A stretch of 53,786 nucleotides of DNA, taken from an uncultured Eggerthellaceae bacterium. Its GTDB lineage: Bacteria > Actinomycetota > Coriobacteriia > Coriobacteriales > Eggerthellaceae. Of the stretch, positions 17,704 through 26,703 are shown one piece after another (position 1 is the first letter of the stretch; every line of letters starts with the position of its first letter). Position numbers and translations under genes: made by a program. The DNA lies in the NCBI GenBank assembly GCA_910577495.1, contig CAJTML010000001.1:48292-102077 (forward strand), in the 5' to 3' direction. The notes below the pieces were generated by a model, which was given only the letters and a program-made list of their open reading frames with translations, did not search any database and was not told the DNA's origin.

Positions 17704-18474
17704 TTATGCCTGCAAGTAAAACTCGTCTAACACGCGCAGTCCGCGCGTAATGCGTTCAAACACATGCTGGAAGTGGTTGCCTGGTTCCATAACGAACGCG
17801 GTTTTGACGCCGCGGTTCGCCAGAAATTCAGCCGTCAAGTGTGTTCGATCCTCTACGCATCCCAGTATTGCGGGCGGGGCGTTTTTCTCTTTCTTGCCGA
17901 GCGAAAAATAGGCGAAGGTGTCTGTGCCCGCAAACGTTGTATCTTGCAAAAATGCAGGCCACCCCTCATACCAGACCGAGCTTGATAAGCTGGCGACGCT
18001 GTCGAAATAAGGCGCATTGTTTGGCGCGCTTGGGGTGGCGTTGGGCTCCCCGCGCAAAGTGTCACCCGCAAGCAGGCGAATAAATCCGTAGAGCGAAAAG
18101 AGGCCTCCAAGCGAATAGCCCGCCAGCGCCCGCTGCGTGGATGCGAGGCAAAACTGCTGTTCAAGCGCGGGAATGATGCAGTCTGTGAGCTCGTGTAGCG
18201 AGTGATCTGCATTGCCTTTGAATGGTGCATCATCGGGGTAGAGACCCGGTGCTGGCCAGGGAGTTAAATCGTTGTCCCAATCCTTGATTGAGAGCACCAC
18301 CAGATTTGCGCTGAGCTGAGCTGCCAGGGTTGCAGTGTCAAGGTTTTGAAATCCCGCAGAAACTAAATAGATGGTAGCGGCTTTTGGGTCGTGCAAGCTG
18401 ACATGACAGGTGGAATCCCAGTGTTTGAGCTGGTTGGGAAGGTGAACTAGCTGAATTGGAGATGCTTGGTTCAT
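17704..18474 (-). CDS. Alpha/beta-hydrolase, putative esterase
   Basis: A 256-residue cytoplasmic esterase of the enterochelin-esterase-like superfamily. The nucleophile elbow GYSLGG places Ser121, and the late GNHFQHVFER segment gives a likely catalytic His234; the acid is not certain. No signal peptide is visible. It is transcribed away from the adenylation gene, from a shared 204-bp divergent region, which suggests they are related in function. Fes/IroE-type enzymes hydrolyse ester bonds in siderophores or peptides, but the substrate here is unknown. Confidence 0.75.
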   Translation of the reverse strand: MNQASPIQLVHLPNQLKHWDSTCHVSLHDPKAATIYLVSAGFQNLDTATLAAQLSANLVVLSIKDWDNDLTPWPAPGLYPDDAPFKGNADHSLHELTDCIIPALEQQFCLASTQRALAGYSLGGLFSLYGFIRLLAGDTLRGEPNATPSAPNNAPYFDSVASLSSSVWYEGWPAFLQDTTFAGTDTFAYFSLGKKEKNAPPAILGCVEDRTHLTAEFLANRGVKTAFVMEPGNHFQHVFERITRGLRVLDEFYLQA

Positions 18475-18678
18475 GGTGGTTACTCACTTTCTTTTCTCTA
18501 TGGTAGCACCCTTTGCAACGTGATAGTTCCAGATGTGCAACATGGCAGTTTCGGTTGCGTATCGCTTGATGAATGAGTGTTTTGCTCAGGGAGTCAGATC
18601 GGTACAGTTGAAGGTGGGCGTCGTGTCGCTTCGCGAGTTGTGCGGCGTCTGCGACTGAGTATTTGATGGGAGTGGCGC

Positions 18679-20229
18679 ATGCATATGCAAACCATAAGAG
18701 CAATAGAATTGAATAACAATGTCATCATGGATGTGTTTTTGAAGCAGGTGTTTGCGCAGCCAGATGCCCAAGCAGCAGGAGACGAACAGGGCAGTTGTAC
18801 CTATGGACAGCTTGCCGCGCTGAGCCTGCGGATGAGTCAGCAATTACCGCGCGACGTTTCGTTTGCGGGCATCGTTTGCGATCATGGTGTTGCGCAGATC
18901 GCCGCCATCTTGGCAATCCTAACAACGGGGGCGGCCTATGTGCCAGCAGAACCCGACTTTCCGCCTGAGCGCATTCGCTTCATGATGAATGAGTCTGCGG
19001 TGTCGTACGTGATCACGACGCGTGACTATGCGGAGCGGCTTTCTGGCTTTAAACTGGTATTTCTTGAGGATTTATTGGAGGGTGCGCAGCCTGACGCGGG
19101 TGAAGACGAAGGCGCTTCGTCACCAGAAGCCATTGATCAGCTGCTTCAAGCGTGTAAGCCGGCGCAGCATCCCGAAGCGCCAGCCTATGTTCTCTACACC
19201 TCGGGGACGACTGGTACACCAAAAGGTGTGGTGGTAACCAACCATAACGTGTGTCATTATGCGCGCGCTTTTGAGCATGAATTCCATGTGGGACTGGGGG
19301 ATGTGACCCTGCAGTATTCGGTTTGCTCGTTCGACATCTTTGTAGAAGAGGTGTTCGCCACACTCTTAAACGGAGGGGCGCTTTGTATTCCGTCGGCGAA
19401 GCTGAAAGAGAATCTGGTGGACACGATGGCGTTTGCTGAAGCACATAACACCACCATTATCAGCGGTTTTCCGTATCTGGTTGCCGATATGGGTGAGCAG
19501 GGTTGCATCCCTCATACGCTTCGGCTGCTCATCAGCGGAGGTGACGTGCTGCGTGCGCGTTACACCGAAAAGCTGCCAGCACATCTTGAGATTTATAACA
19601 CCTACGGGCCTTCGGAGACCACGGTGTGCTGCTCGTACTATCGCGCGACCGATCAAGAACCCCTAGAAGATGGCACGTATCCAGTTGGCAAAGCGGTGCT
19701 GGAGAGCACGGTTACCATTCGCGATGAGAACCTGCAGCCCGTTTCTGCTGGCACCATTGGCGAAATCTGTATCCAGGGCGAAGGCGTGTCGCTTGGTTAC
19801 AAAGACCCGTCCAAAAATGCCGCGTTTATTGACGATGCGCCGGGCGGTCGCTTGTATCGCAGCGGCGACATGGGATACGAACTGCCTGATGGCAACATCG
19901 TTTTTCTGCATCGCAAAGATACGCAGGTCATGATTTTGGGTAAGCGTGTAGAGACCGAAGAGGTTGAAAATGTGCTTGCGAATTGTACAGGCGTGGAGTC
20001 GGCATGCGTGCGTGCCTATCTTGATGACACGGGGCTTGCATACATGGTTGCCTACGTGGTTGCTGCGCCTGAGTTTACGCTTCGCCAGACGCGCGCAGAG
20101 ATGGCGCAACATCTGACACCGTTTATGATTCCTGAGTTTTTCGTCTCGCTTGACGAGATGCCGCTTAATACGAACGGAAAAGTAGACGATGCGCGCTTGC
20201 CGGTTGTTCTGAAAGAGGGCCAGTATTAA
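18679..20229 (+). CDS. Stand-alone amino-acid adenylation domain protein
   Basis: A 516-residue ANL-superfamily enzyme with the core motifs of an NRPS adenylation domain. A3 is YTSGTTGTPKGVVV, A4 is FDIFVEEVF with the Asp that usually binds the substrate amino group, A5 is NTYGPSETT, A7 is YRSGDMGYELPDG, A8 is GKRVETEEVE, and A10 is PLNTNGKVDDARLP with the catalytic Lys. There is no attached carrier, condensation or thioesterase domain. It should activate an amino acid as the adenylate. The acceptor could be a carrier elsewhere in the genome, CoA or an amine. DltA-like D-Ala ligase is an alternative, but no dltBCD genes are nearby. Its stop overlaps the next start (TAATG). Confidence 0.82.
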   Translation: MHMQTIRAIELNNNVIMDVFLKQVFAQPDAQAAGDEQGSCTYGQLAALSLRMSQQLPRDVSFAGIVCDHGVAQIAAILAILTTGAAYVPAEPDFPPERIRFMMNESAVSYVITTRDYAERLSGFKLVFLEDLLEGAQPDAGEDEGASSPEAIDQLLQACKPAQHPEAPAYVLYTSGTTGTPKGVVVTNHNVCHYARAFEHEFHVGLGDVTLQYSVCSFDIFVEEVFATLLNGGALCIPSAKLKENLVDTMAFAEAHNTTIISGFPYLVADMGEQGCIPHTLRLLISGGDVLRARYTEKLPAHLEIYNTYGPSETTVCCSYYRATDQEPLEDGTYPVGKAVLESTVTIRDENLQPVSAGTIGEICIQGEGVSLGYKDPSKNAAFIDDAPGGRLYRSGDMGYELPDGNIVFLHRKDTQVMILGKRVETEEVENVLANCTGVESACVRAYLDDTGLAYMVAYVVAAPEFTLRQTRAEMAQHLTPFMIPEFFVSLDEMPLNTNGKVDDARLPVVLKEGQY

Positions 20230-20744
20230 TGAAGACACAAATAACATCACGTGATCGGGAGCGCTATGAAGTCAGGCAAGTTGGGTTGGAGCATTTAGAC
20301 CAGCTGATGGCATGGCGAAAAACCGTACTCGAAGAAGTTTTCGATCATCCGTCGCACCGCGAGATGCACCAGCTTTTGGCAGCGAATAGAGCCTATTACG
20401 AAGCGGCTATCGTGCAGGAGCAGCATGTGGCTTGCTTTGCGTACGAAGACGGCATCCCGGTTGCGTGCGGGGGCATGTGCATTCAGCCTGAAATGCCTTC
20501 TCCCGATAACCCTCAGGGCACAAACGCCTACTTGATGAACATCTACACCACACCTGCTCATCGGGGTAAGGGGGCAGGTAAAGCAGTTGTGGAATGGCTG
20601 GTCGAACAAGCGCGCATTCGAAATATTGGAAAGATTTATCTTGAGGCTACTCCTTTGGGACGTGAGTTATACGAAACGATTGGGTTTGTGGACTATCCCG
20701 ATATCATGCATCTACCTTGTGCGGATCCGCTGAAGCAATCATAG
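20229..20744 (+). CDS. GNAT-family N-acetyltransferase
   Basis: A 171-residue GCN5-related acyltransferase. The acetyl-CoA-binding motif A is NIYTTPAHRGKGAGKAVVEW (RGKGAG loop) and motif B follows as YLEATPLGRELYETIGF. Its ATG shares a base with the stop of the adenylation gene, so the two are translationally coupled and probably act on the same small molecule: one activates an amino acid, the other acylates an amine. The acyl acceptor is unknown. Confidence 0.85.
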   Translation: MKTQITSRDRERYEVRQVGLEHLDQLMAWRKTVLEEVFDHPSHREMHQLLAANRAYYEAAIVQEQHVACFAYEDGIPVACGGMCIQPEMPSPDNPQGTNAYLMNIYTTPAHRGKGAGKAVVEWLVEQARIRNIGKIYLEATPLGRELYETIGFVDYPDIMHLPCADPLKQS

Positions 20745-21040
20745 GGGCGCTTGGCGCGAAAAAGTTCACGGCGATCTCAAAGTTTTTGCTCGTGTATTCG
20801 CCAGAAGTTTATGCCAGTTACACGTAGCTTTCATGCGGAACCCACGTGATCTCGCGGCAATCTCGCGCGGATCTCACGTACTTTGCCTGTCCCAAACATT
20901 GGACAGAAGTCGTGGATTATGTGCGCGGGAGATGTAGGATTTTCCTGGAGGTGTTTGCGGCGGCGAATTGATTCGTATAATAAAGCGAACTTTTCGACGC
21001 GCATTTCCGTGCGCACTGTGTGAGCGAGAGAGATTATCGC

Positions 21041-22150
21041 ATGGACATTTTGCTTATGATTTTGTACGCAACCTTGGTATTGGGGTTGCTCGTGTTCATC
21101 CATGAGGGTGGACACTATTTGGCATCGCGCCTGTTTGGCGTGCGTGTCACTGAGTTTATGCTCGGACTTCCCGGACCCAACATTGGCTTTACCAAAGGCG
21201 GCACCAAGTTTGGCGTGACTCCTATTTTGCTGGGAGGATACGCGAAGGTGTGTGGCATGGAGCCCGGTCCTTTGTCGGATCATCTGGAGCCGGTGTTGGC
21301 GGCGCTCTATGCGCGCGGCACAGCGAACATGGAAGACATTGCCAAGGATTGCAATATCTCAGATGACGAAGCGTATGATGCGCTTGAGCAGCTGGTTGAG
21401 TGGGGCTCAATTTTAGGTCCGACCAAGCAGGACAAGTACAACACGTATCGCACGCCTGAGTATGTGCCAACCAAAAAAGAGATTCGCGAAGCTGCAGCAG
21501 CAGGACTACCTGTCCCTCAAAAGCGTGAGGTTGGTATGCCAACGCCAGTTGCTGATCCACACGAGTTTTATGAGTCGGAGTATCACCAGCAGTATCGAAG
21601 CTTGCCCTTTTGGAAGCGCTCGGTTATTTTGCTTGCGGGTATTGCGGTGAATCTGCTGTTCGCCATGCTGTTATTCATCATTATTTTCTCTTTTATCGGA
21701 GTGGATATGCAGCATCCGACCACCGGCGTGATGCATCACGTGGTGTTGGCGCCGCTTGAGGCTATCCAGTTTGGGTTCTCCTACATTGGCATGGTCATTC
21801 AGATGGTAGCCAGCCTGTTCAACCCGGCAACCGCGGGCGACACGATCTCAAACTCAACCTCCATTATTGGTATTGCTGCCATGTCGAAGGATGCGTTTGA
21901 CGCAGGTCTAGTGACCGCACTTGAGTTTGTAGCTATGATCTCGGTTTCGCTGGGCATTATGAACCTGTTGCCCATCCCGCCGCTTGATGGTGGTCGCTTT
22001 GTGGTGGAAGTTTTCCAGAAGGCGTCCAAAAAGGTGGTGTCGGCTAAGGCGCTCAACTATATGTCGGTTGCGGGCATGGTGCTGTTTTTAGGCTTCTTCC
22101 TTGTGATGGCCAACCAAGATATTCAGCGGTTTGTTTTTGGAAATTGGTAA
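21041..22150 (+). CDS. rseP: RseP-like site-2 zinc protease, PDZ-less, with cytoplasmic insertion
   Basis: A 369-residue M50 intramembrane metalloprotease. The zinc motif HEGGH (21-25) lies in the first helix and the second conserved motif NLLPIPPLDGG near residue 305. Between the GGYAKV turn (~70) and the WKRSVILLAGIAVN segment (~191-204) lies a ~100-residue soluble insertion. Part of it (LAALYARGTANMEDIAKDC, then DDEAYDALEQLVEWGSI) looks like a winged-helix fold. The periplasmic PDZ domain of standard RseP after the second helix is reduced to a short loop. It sits before ispG, the standard position. ATG 21041 is preferred to an in-frame GTG at 21020. Its substrate is unknown. Confidence 0.85.
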   Translation: MDILLMILYATLVLGLLVFIHEGGHYLASRLFGVRVTEFMLGLPGPNIGFTKGGTKFGVTPILLGGYAKVCGMEPGPLSDHLEPVLAALYARGTANMEDIAKDCNISDDEAYDALEQLVEWGSILGPTKQDKYNTYRTPEYVPTKKEIREAAAAGLPVPQKREVGMPTPVADPHEFYESEYHQQYRSLPFWKRSVILLAGIAVNLLFAMLLFIIIFSFIGVDMQHPTTGVMHHVVLAPLEAIQFGFSYIGMVIQMVASLFNPATAGDTISNSTSIIGIAAMSKDAFDAGLVTALEFVAMISVSLGIMNLLPIPPLDGGRFVVEVFQKASKKVVSAKALNYMSVAGMVLFLGFFLVMANQDIQRFVFGNW

Positions 22151-22268
22151 GCGAAAAAGGCATTGCTCACCTAATTGTTTGGTGAGAATTGGTATGAAAT
22201 AACAGGTAGGGCGCTACAATACGCTTAGCGGCGTTTGAGCGCCTTTCTGTTTTGAACGAAGGATACAC

Positions 22269-23366
22269 GTGGCAGATACAGCCGTGACGCACACAGATTC
22301 GTCACTTTCCCAAAAACCTCACGATCTCACCCACCAGGTCATGGTGGGCAACGTTGCGCTGGGCGGGGGCGCGCCGGTGTCGGTGCAGTCCATGCTGAAC
22401 GCACCTGCTGATGACGTGGCGGCCAACTTGGCGCAGATTGACGCGCTGGCGGAAGCGGGTTGTGAGATTGTGCGAATGGCCATTCCGCGCAGGTCATGTT
22501 TGGATGCATTTGAGCAGGTGTGCGCGGCTTCGCCATTGCCAGTGGTGGCAGACATCCACTTTGATGCTCAAAGCGCTATTGAAGCTGCACGCAGGGGCGC
22601 GGCTAAGCTGCGCATCAACCCGGGCAACATTGGCGGCCTTGAAGCAACCGATGCGGTGTTGGTGGCTGCCAAAGAGGCGGGCATTCCCATTCGCATTGGG
22701 GTTAACGCCGGTTCGCTGGATGACGAAATTGCGGCGCGCGCTGACTTGACGCTGCCGGAAAAGCTGGTGGCGTCAGCTGAACAATACGTTCGCTATTGCC
22801 AGTCAAAAGGCTTTGATGATCTGGTTGTTTCTGCGAAAGCGCACGATGTGATGACCACCGTGAAAACGTATCGGCTCTTAAGCGAACGCCTGCCGCAGAT
22901 CCCGCTGCACATTGGCGTGACTGAGGCGGGAACGGTGTTTCAAGGAACCATTAAATCAGCCGCTGGCCTGGGCATTTTGCTGGAAGAGGGCATTGGAGAT
23001 ACCATGCGTATCTCGCTGACTGATGACCCTGTGCAAGAGGTGCGCGCGTGCTGGACGCTGTTAGGCGCGCTTGATTTGCGCCGTCGTAATCCTGAATTGA
23101 TCAGCTGTCCTACGTGTGGGCGCTGCCAGGTCAACCTCATTGAGCTGGCGAAAACCGTAGAGACGCACATTGCCAATCTGGACAAGCCGCTCAAAGTGGC
23201 AGTCATGGGTTGTGTGGTAAATGGTCCGGGCGAGGCTGCCGACGCTGACATTGGTGTGGCGTGCGGCGCGGCTTCGGGCGTCATTTTTTCTCATGGAGAG
23301 ATCGTTCGCAAGGTTGAAGAGGACGCTATTGTGGACGCTTTGATGGAAGAGATAGGAAAGCTATGA
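22269..23366 (+). CDS. ispG: 4-hydroxy-3-methylbut-2-enyl diphosphate synthase (flavodoxin/ferredoxin)
   Basis: A 365-residue [4Fe-4S] enzyme of the MEP pathway. Family segments are PVSVQSMLNAPADD, ADIHFDAQSAIEAA, KLRINPGNIGG and GVTEAGTV. The cluster cysteines are in SCPTCGRC and in VMGCVVNGPGEA. The GTG start at 22269 follows GAAGGATACAC. Its stop overlaps the proS start by four bases (ATGA). It works in the same pathway as dxr upstream. Confidence 0.95.
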   Translation: MADTAVTHTDSSLSQKPHDLTHQVMVGNVALGGGAPVSVQSMLNAPADDVAANLAQIDALAEAGCEIVRMAIPRRSCLDAFEQVCAASPLPVVADIHFDAQSAIEAARRGAAKLRINPGNIGGLEATDAVLVAAKEAGIPIRIGVNAGSLDDEIAARADLTLPEKLVASAEQYVRYCQSKGFDDLVVSAKAHDVMTTVKTYRLLSERLPQIPLHIGVTEAGTVFQGTIKSAAGLGILLEEGIGDTMRISLTDDPVQEVRACWTLLGALDLRRRNPELISCPTCGRCQVNLIELAKTVETHIANLDKPLKVAVMGCVVNGPGEAADADIGVACGAASGVIFSHGEIVRKVEEDAIVDALMEEIGKL

Positions 23367-25117
23367 CAAATCCCAACATCATCAAAATGAGCAAGCTCTA
23401 TGCTCCGACGCTGAAAGAGGATCCGGCTGACGCAGAGATTGCCAGCCATCGTCTGCTTTTGCGTGCGGGCTTTATTCGCAAGACCGCCTCAGGCGTGTAC
23501 ACCTTCTTGCCGCTTGGCCAAAAGGTGTTGTCAAAGGTGGAAAATATCGTTCGCGAAGAGATGGATGCCATTGGTGCGCAGGAGATCATGATGCCCGCGC
23601 TGCAGCCGGCAGAGCTGTGGCACGAAAGCGGCCGCTGGGATGCGTATGGTCCGGAGCTCATGCGTCTCAACGACCGCCATGACCACGAGTTTTGCTTAGG
23701 GCCCACCCATGAAGAGCTGATCGTGGCACTGGTTCGCAATGAACTGCGTTCATATAAAGAGCTGCCGGTTTCGCTCTATCAGATTCAGGTGAAGTTCCGC
23801 GACGAAATTCGCCCTCGTTTTGGTCTGTTGCGCAGCCGCGAGTTCATGATGAAGGACGCATATAGCTTCAACGAGAGCTATGAGTCTATGCAGAAAACCT
23901 ATGACGATATGAGCGAGGCGTACGGCAAGATTTGTGACCGTGCGGGGCTTGATTATCGTCCCGTTGAGGCTGATGGCGGTCAAATTGGCGGCAGTGTGAC
24001 GTGCGAGTTTATGGCGCTTGCAGAAGCTGGCGAAGCTGAGCTGGTGCATTGCACGTGCGGGTATGCAGCCAACACCGAGGCGGGCGAGTGCATCGCGCAT
24101 CCGACGGTCTACGACGTGCCCTTTGAAAAGGTTGCAACGCCGGGTGTTCACACCATTGCCGAGCTGGCGGAGTTCCTGGATATCCCCGAGTCTTCAACGG
24201 TGAAGGCGCTTTCGGGTAAAAATGACGAGGGCAAGTTGGTGGTGCTTTTCGTGCCGGGTGACCATGAGGTGAACGAGATCAAGGCGGCGCGCGCGGCGGG
24301 TGGCTTTGAGCTTTTGACCGATGATGAGATGGAGACGTTTGGGCTGCACAAAGGCTCAATGGGTCCGGTTGGTCTGCCTGAGGATGCTTACGTTATTGCT
24401 GATAGAAGCCTTGAAGCAATTCCGCAATGGGTGGTTGGCGCTAACGAAGACGGTTTCCACTATGTGGGTGCTCGTTTGGGCGAAGATTTCACGGTTGACC
24501 AGTGGGATGACCTGTCGGTGGTTCGCCCTGGCGATAGCTGCCCGAAGTGCGGACTCACGCTGGAGGGTGCGCGCGGCATTGAAGTTGCGCAGGTGTTCCA
24601 GCTTGGCGACAAGTACTCAAAAGCCATGGGCGCAACCTTTATGGATGAAGACGGCAAAGAGCAGTCGTTCATTATGGGCTGCTATGGCGTTGGTGTTTCT
24701 CGTACGGTTGCAGCTATTGTTGAGCAACACAATGACGAATTCGGCATCTCGTGGCCGATGTCGGTGGCGCCGGCGCACGTGTGCGTGATTCCGCTGACAG
24801 TTGGCGATGACCAGGTGCAACCTGCCGCCGAGAAGCTGGCTGCCGATCTGGCGGACATGGGCTTTGAGGTTGCCATTGATGACAGAAGTGAGCGCGCGGG
24901 CGTGAAGTTTGCCGACGCCGATCTCATTGGCTGGCCGATCCAGGTCATCGTTGGCAAGCGCGGTTTGGCTGAGGGTAAGGTTGAGGTCAAGCGTCGCTCG
25001 ACGGGTGAGCGCAAGGATATCGCGCTGGCTACGTTGGAGGAAGCTTTCGCCTTCGCCAAGCGCAACGCAAAGGGTCGCGCGTTTGAGGGGAACCTTCTGC
25101 AGGGCTTGTTCTCGTAA
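23363..25117 (+). CDS. proS: Prolyl-tRNA synthetase, bacterial type with editing insertion
   Basis: A 584-residue class II aminoacyl-tRNA synthetase. Motif 2 lies in QVKFRDEIRPRFGLLRSREF-like residues (split FRDEIRPRFG), motif 3 in GCYGVGVSRTVAAIVEQ, and the HGTP anticodon-binding domain is at the C-terminus. A YbaK-like editing domain is inserted at about residues 265-380 (VHTIAELAEFLDIP... VPGDHEVNEIKAAR). This long form with editing domain edits mischarged Ala-tRNA-Pro. It is translationally coupled to ispG and ends the housekeeping run, followed by a terminator at 25178. Confidence 0.96.
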   Translation: MTNPNIIKMSKLYAPTLKEDPADAEIASHRLLLRAGFIRKTASGVYTFLPLGQKVLSKVENIVREEMDAIGAQEIMMPALQPAELWHESGRWDAYGPELMRLNDRHDHEFCLGPTHEELIVALVRNELRSYKELPVSLYQIQVKFRDEIRPRFGLLRSREFMMKDAYSFNESYESMQKTYDDMSEAYGKICDRAGLDYRPVEADGGQIGGSVTCEFMALAEAGEAELVHCTCGYAANTEAGECIAHPTVYDVPFEKVATPGVHTIAELAEFLDIPESSTVKALSGKNDEGKLVVLFVPGDHEVNEIKAARAAGGFELLTDDEMETFGLHKGSMGPVGLPEDAYVIADRSLEAIPQWVVGANEDGFHYVGARLGEDFTVDQWDDLSVVRPGDSCPKCGLTLEGARGIEVAQVFQLGDKYSKAMGATFMDEDGKEQSFIMGCYGVGVSRTVAAIVEQHNDEFGISWPMSVAPAHVCVIPLTVGDDQVQPAAEKLAADLADMGFEVAIDDRSERAGVKFADADLIGWPIQVIVGKRGLAEGKVEVKRRSTGERKDIALATLEEAFAFAKRNAKGRAFEGNLLQGLFS

Positions 25118-25177
25118 GGTTTTTTGTGCAGACGCCTTGGTTACGTGCTGTCTGCAAAGCATAGCTTTATGTTCGGG

Positions 25178-25212
25178 TAGGGATGTTGACGCAGGTCAGC
25201 ATCCCTATTTTC
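25178..25212 (+). terminator. Rho-independent terminator after proS
   Basis: Arms TAGGGATGTTGAC (25178-25190) and GTCAGCATCCCTA (25195-25207) pair over 13 bases with one G-T pair and a GCAG loop, followed by TTTTCTT. Confidence 0.85.
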
Positions 25213-25365
25213 TTGCAAGAAGGCTCAGGGGGCGAAAGTGTGTCTGGCTTGAGGCGCCAACGTTGGGTGCACCTTCCCGTGAGCCATCACTTTTGTGAGC
25301 TGACGTCATCGCAGGCAGCGAGCGCTTCCAGCCAGTCATCGTGCTAGGAGTGTGGCGAATGCTTC

Positions 25366-25406
25366 GAAACGCAAAAAGGCCTTCTGGCGTTAATAAACTG
25401 GCGAAT
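25366..25406. repeat. Dispersed 41-bp intergenic repeat, copy 1
   Basis: It matches 51424-51464 with three differences. Its core is an imperfect palindrome centred on AAAGGCCTTCTGGCG, followed by TTAATAA and GGCGAAT. Both copies are in intergenic DNA close to convergent or terminal gene ends, like REP/ERIC-type elements. Confidence 0.75.
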
Positions 25407-25639
25407 TCCGAAGATCGGCGCAAGTCCTCGGAGGGCTGTGGTGCCGCAGCTTTTTGAGGCATCCGCATTGTGCCTGTTCAGAAGCTTGCGCTGAAAAAGC
25501 GGCCGCTGAGCTTGAGGCGGTGAACCGCTCCGAGCGGTTTAAGGTGACCACGGATCTTCGGAAAACTCGATTTTTCCAACGAAATTGGGCTGTTTTGCGT
25601 TTTTGGTCGGTCGGTTCTCGCGAAACGGGAGCGTCTCAG

Positions 25640-25796
25640 GCCCGCACGCCTTGGGCGGAGGCGCCACGCGAGATTCCGCACGAGCCGAACGTGCCCTTTG
25701 GCACGTTCGTGCGAGCTCAGGATTGCCCGAGCCTGGCGCCGTCGCCCACGGCGTGCGGGCGCGCGTGTGAAGCCGGGCGCCTTCGCCCAAGGCGTG
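25640..25796. repeat. Three copies of a ~26-bp G+C-rich unit, one inverted
   Basis: Unit A (25640-25665) is on one strand. Units B (25735-25760) and C (25776-25796) lie inverted to it, A:B matching at about 23 of 26 bases and A:C at 20 of 21. The shared core reads GGCGCC..CGCCCA.GGCGTG. The inverted arms can form long hairpins between the convergent genes. A separate perfect hairpin with arms CGAACGTGCC lies between them at 25686-25709. Confidence 0.7.
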
Positions 25797-25803
25797 CCGC
25801 AAT

Positions 25804-26703
25804 TTAGTCGAAGAGGTCGGCTGCCGCGTTTTCGGCGACCCACTGCTCGGTGACTTCCAGGAATGCTTTGGTGGCGGCGGAAGCGGTTTCGGGGGAGCGA
25901 ATGGCGATGGCAATTTCGCGTGAGGTTTCAACCTCGGCCGACAAGATGGCCAGCGGAAACGGCGGGTTGTGCAAAATCAAGTCAGGCAGAACGCTAAAGC
26001 CTAAGCCCGCGCTCACCATGCTCATAACGGCGTAGTCGCTGTCCACGGTGAAGCGAACATTGGGTGTGACCCCATTCGCCGTGAAAAGCTCATTCATTTC
26101 CGAGGGGCGCGAGTTGCTCATGAGCTGGATGTAGGGCTCCTCGGCAAGCGCTCGTTTCGGGAAGTACTCTGCGTTAGCAAGCGGATGATCAGGCGAGACG
26201 ACAACATAGAGCGGGTCGTGCTTGAGCGGGATGGCGTGGAGGTCGCGCTTGGTCGGCAAGACGAAGAATGCGCAGTCAGCTTCGCCATTCCAAACTGATT
26301 CACCCACGGCAAGTTCGTCGTCATTGCAGATGAGCTTCAAATCAATGTTGGGGTAGAGCTGCAAAAACCGCTTCGCAATACCTGGGAACCACTGGATGGA
26401 GGTCGAAGTAAACGCCGCCACGCGCACCAGACCGCTTTCTAAGTGCTTGAGCTCTGCCACGCGGGACGAGAGCTGGCGCTCATCGGTGCAGACTTTTTGG
26501 ATCCAGGGGAGGAGCTCGCGGCCGTCGGCGGAGAGAACGGTTTCGCCGTAATCGCGTACGAAAAGCGTCATGCCCAGCTCTTTTTCAAGCGACGAAATGA
26601 GGTAACTGATCCCGGCTTGTGTGTATCCCAAATCGGCGGCGGCTTGTTTGAAACTGCCGGTATGCGCGATGGTTAAAAACGCTTCATATTTGGGGTTTGC
26701 CAT
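25804..26703 (-). CDS. LysR-family transcriptional regulator
   Basis: A 299-residue LTTR. The N-terminal winged helix covers residues 1-60 (FLTIAHTGSFKQAAADLGYT, then GISYLISSLEKELG), followed by the periplasmic-binding-like effector domain (about 90-295). It is divergent from the EamA transporter gene across 326 bp, the classic arrangement of a LysR activator and its target. The effector is unknown. The 3' end abuts the repeat-rich stretch. Confidence 0.92.
   Translation of the reverse strand: MANPKYEAFLTIAHTGSFKQAAADLGYTQAGISYLISSLEKELGMTLFVRDYGETVLSADGRELLPWIQKVCTDERQLSSRVAELKHLESGLVRVAAFTSTSIQWFPGIAKRFLQLYPNIDLKLICNDDELAVGESVWNGEADCAFFVLPTKRDLHAIPLKHDPLYVVVSPDHPLANAEYFPKRALAEEPYIQLMSNSRPSEMNELFTANGVTPNVRFTVDSDYAVMSMVSAGLGFSVLPDLILHNPPFPLAILSAEVETSREIAIAIRSPETASAATKAFLEVTEQWVAENAAADLFD

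Larger units (their letters stand above)
25118..25803. other. 686-bp gene-free, repeat-rich intergenic stretch
   Basis: It lies between convergent proS and the LysR gene. It contains a terminator (25178-25212), one copy of a 41-bp dispersed repeat (25366-25406), three related G+C-rich units with one inverted (25640-25796), and a 10-bp-stem hairpin (25686-25709). Short frames on both strands (for example 25454-25807) overlap one another, lack ribosome sites and consist of the repeats, so no gene is called. Confidence 0.7.

Noticed and set aside
20745..21040. GATCTC-rich short repeats before rseP as a regulatory or RNA element
   Set aside because: The units are irregular and form no stable fold or consistent spacing that I could find; nothing is claimed.
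22160..22190. Small hairpin (CTCACC / GGTGAG) between rseP and ispG as a terminator
   Set aside because: The stem is only six bases and no T-run follows, and it would separate genes normally expressed together.
25454..25931. Overlapping open frames in the proS-lysR gap (both strands)
   Set aside because: They run through the repeat units and the lysR 3' end, have no ribosome sites and no recognisable protein features.
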